DNA of 64,000 nucleotides, from positions 9,431,257-9,495,256 of the forward strand of contig NC_060232.1 in assembly GCF_021155775.2 (NCBI RefSeq), in the 5' to 3' direction. The notes under the pieces were generated by a model. That model ran no database searches. It saw only the letters and a program-made list of their open reading frames with translations, and had not been told where the DNA came from. The DNA comes from Neodiprion pinetum. Its lineage: Eukaryota > Arthropoda > Insecta > Hymenoptera > Diprionidae. This document shows, piece by piece, positions 62,972-64,000 of this stretch. How positions within the stretch are numbered: position 1 is the stretch's first letter; every line of letters begins with the position of its first letter. The position numbers and the translations under genes were made by a program.

Positions 62972-64000
62972 GTATACTCGTATGTATATGAAAATATTAA
63001 GTAAAATGCACCTGTTTCACAAACAACTTTCATAAACTTTCCGCAGTTGAACGCGCTGGTGTAATATCACGTATCTTAAGGTAAGAAATATGTTACTTCT
63101 TATACCAGCTTAATAGTAAATAAATTTTATTACCGGTGAGCGAAAAATGAAAGATAATTGATAGTGCATCACTGGATTTGCTATTTCCATCATGTTTCGT
63201 GTTCTACTTTCGCAGAAAACTTGACTTACATGCTCACAGAGCAAAAAGAAAATGCGACCGCAAACATTGTCGAGCATATTCAATATCCAACGATCGGAGT
63301 CTAATAAATCGGAGACGTATATTTATTTAACACGGTAGATACTTTATAACCATTTACAAAGTGCATGCCGGATGCATATGCCTATTTGCTGCAATCGCAT
63401 ACGGTAAGGCACATTCGGCCGGTTTGCTATGTGTTACATATTAAATTTGTATCAATCGGTGGACTGCAACGATACGCGTCTCCTCTTCAACGTTCTAATT
63501 ACACTGGTCTGCTTGTTAGTTATTTTGAAATGGAACGTGCTGCAGCCAGCTGCAACAGTCAGTACCCGGCAGGATCCCACCTTTCCTGTGGTTGGAGACG
63601 CAGGTTGAGTTATAGAAGCGGTTGTCGTGCACGACCTGCGTGGTTCGTTAAAAAGTTTTGAAATTTGGTAGCTGACTGTGAGTATTCGGGTTCGTAACTA
63701 GAATACCGGGCTCGGATCGCCGTTGGCGGAGTTTTGCTCGTAAGCTGTGATTAAATCGAAGAGTACCACACAATAAACAATTTTTCAACGAGTCTGAAGA
63801 CACTTGCATTAAATTCTCCGCGATGGTATTCCAAACGAAGTACAAAATACGTAATAGCGAAATCGAAACTTTGGCGAATGTTTTCACCACGGATGAATGT
63901 GAAAAAAGTGTGTATAGGTGAAATTACAAGAACCAAATGTGCGTTTTATTTTTTATGTAGAAAATAACAGAGTTCGTTACGCGATGTCATAGGAGAAATG

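Larger units (their letters stand above)
57523..64000. other. Upstream region or 5' intron of the prolyl hydroxylase gene
   Basis: AT-rich sequence with scattered short ORFs that show no domain motif. It probably contains the non-coding first exon and promoter of the minus-strand gene, but I cannot place them. Identifiable pieces are the repeat at 60721-60926 and the TA tract at 62909-62968. Confidence 0.5.

Overview
The window looks like an AT-rich arthropod nuclear genome. It holds spliced genes with GT-AG introns, very long introns, many simple repeats and foldback repeats. The three gene families are animal-wide, so the taxon is an inference: an insect, perhaps a hymenopteran. All gene models below were built by hand by joining exons on reading phase and on recognised family motifs.

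Region 1 (1-13581, + strand): the 3' half of an intersectin (ITSN/Dap160) gene. It encodes the last two SH3 domains, then the RhoGEF (DH), PH and C2 tail of the long isoform; the 5' part lies before the window. Two 75-nt exons of identical phase (11916-11990 and 12510-12584) each encode a different version of the first C2 strand and look like alternative exons. A 614-bp foldback MITE sits in the 7.8-kb intron.

Region 2 (13582-26297): intergenic and dominated by palindromes. A ~6.9-kb interrupted palindrome (15886-22770) has arms built from the same ordered modules: a unique end with a small hairpin, a CATCATA microsatellite, a module with a TGACGTCA site, a 115-bp tandem array, AT-rich spacer with decayed monomers, and a G-rich block. 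The arrays differ in copy number (about 18 against 11). A G-rich block to its right (22790-23345) shares a short motif with its centre, and a second, much diverged palindrome lies at about 23660-24430. A short array-less relative sits at 40374-40700.

Region 3 (26298-57522, - strand): a complete collagen prolyl 4-hydroxylase alpha-subunit gene. Nine coding exons give about 553 residues, with all Fe(II) and 2-oxoglutarate ligands present. Coding exons 1 and 2 are separated by a 26.6-kb intron.

Region 4 (about 47.8-55 kb, + strand): a HELZ-type SF1 RNA helicase gene lies inside that intron on the opposite strand. It has a full helicase core and a PAM2-like motif. The N-terminal zinc-finger region and the long C-terminal tail of vertebrate HELZ were not found. 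Its 3' region is A/T-rich and has Pumilio-type motifs.

Region 5 (57523-64000): upstream of the prolyl hydroxylase coding start. I saw no convincing coding exon here, only a repeat copy also present at 44.5 kb and a TA microsatellite.

The genes do different jobs: endocytic scaffold and Cdc42-type GEF, ER collagen modification, and cytoplasmic mRNA regulation. Nothing suggests an operon-like link beyond the nested arrangement.
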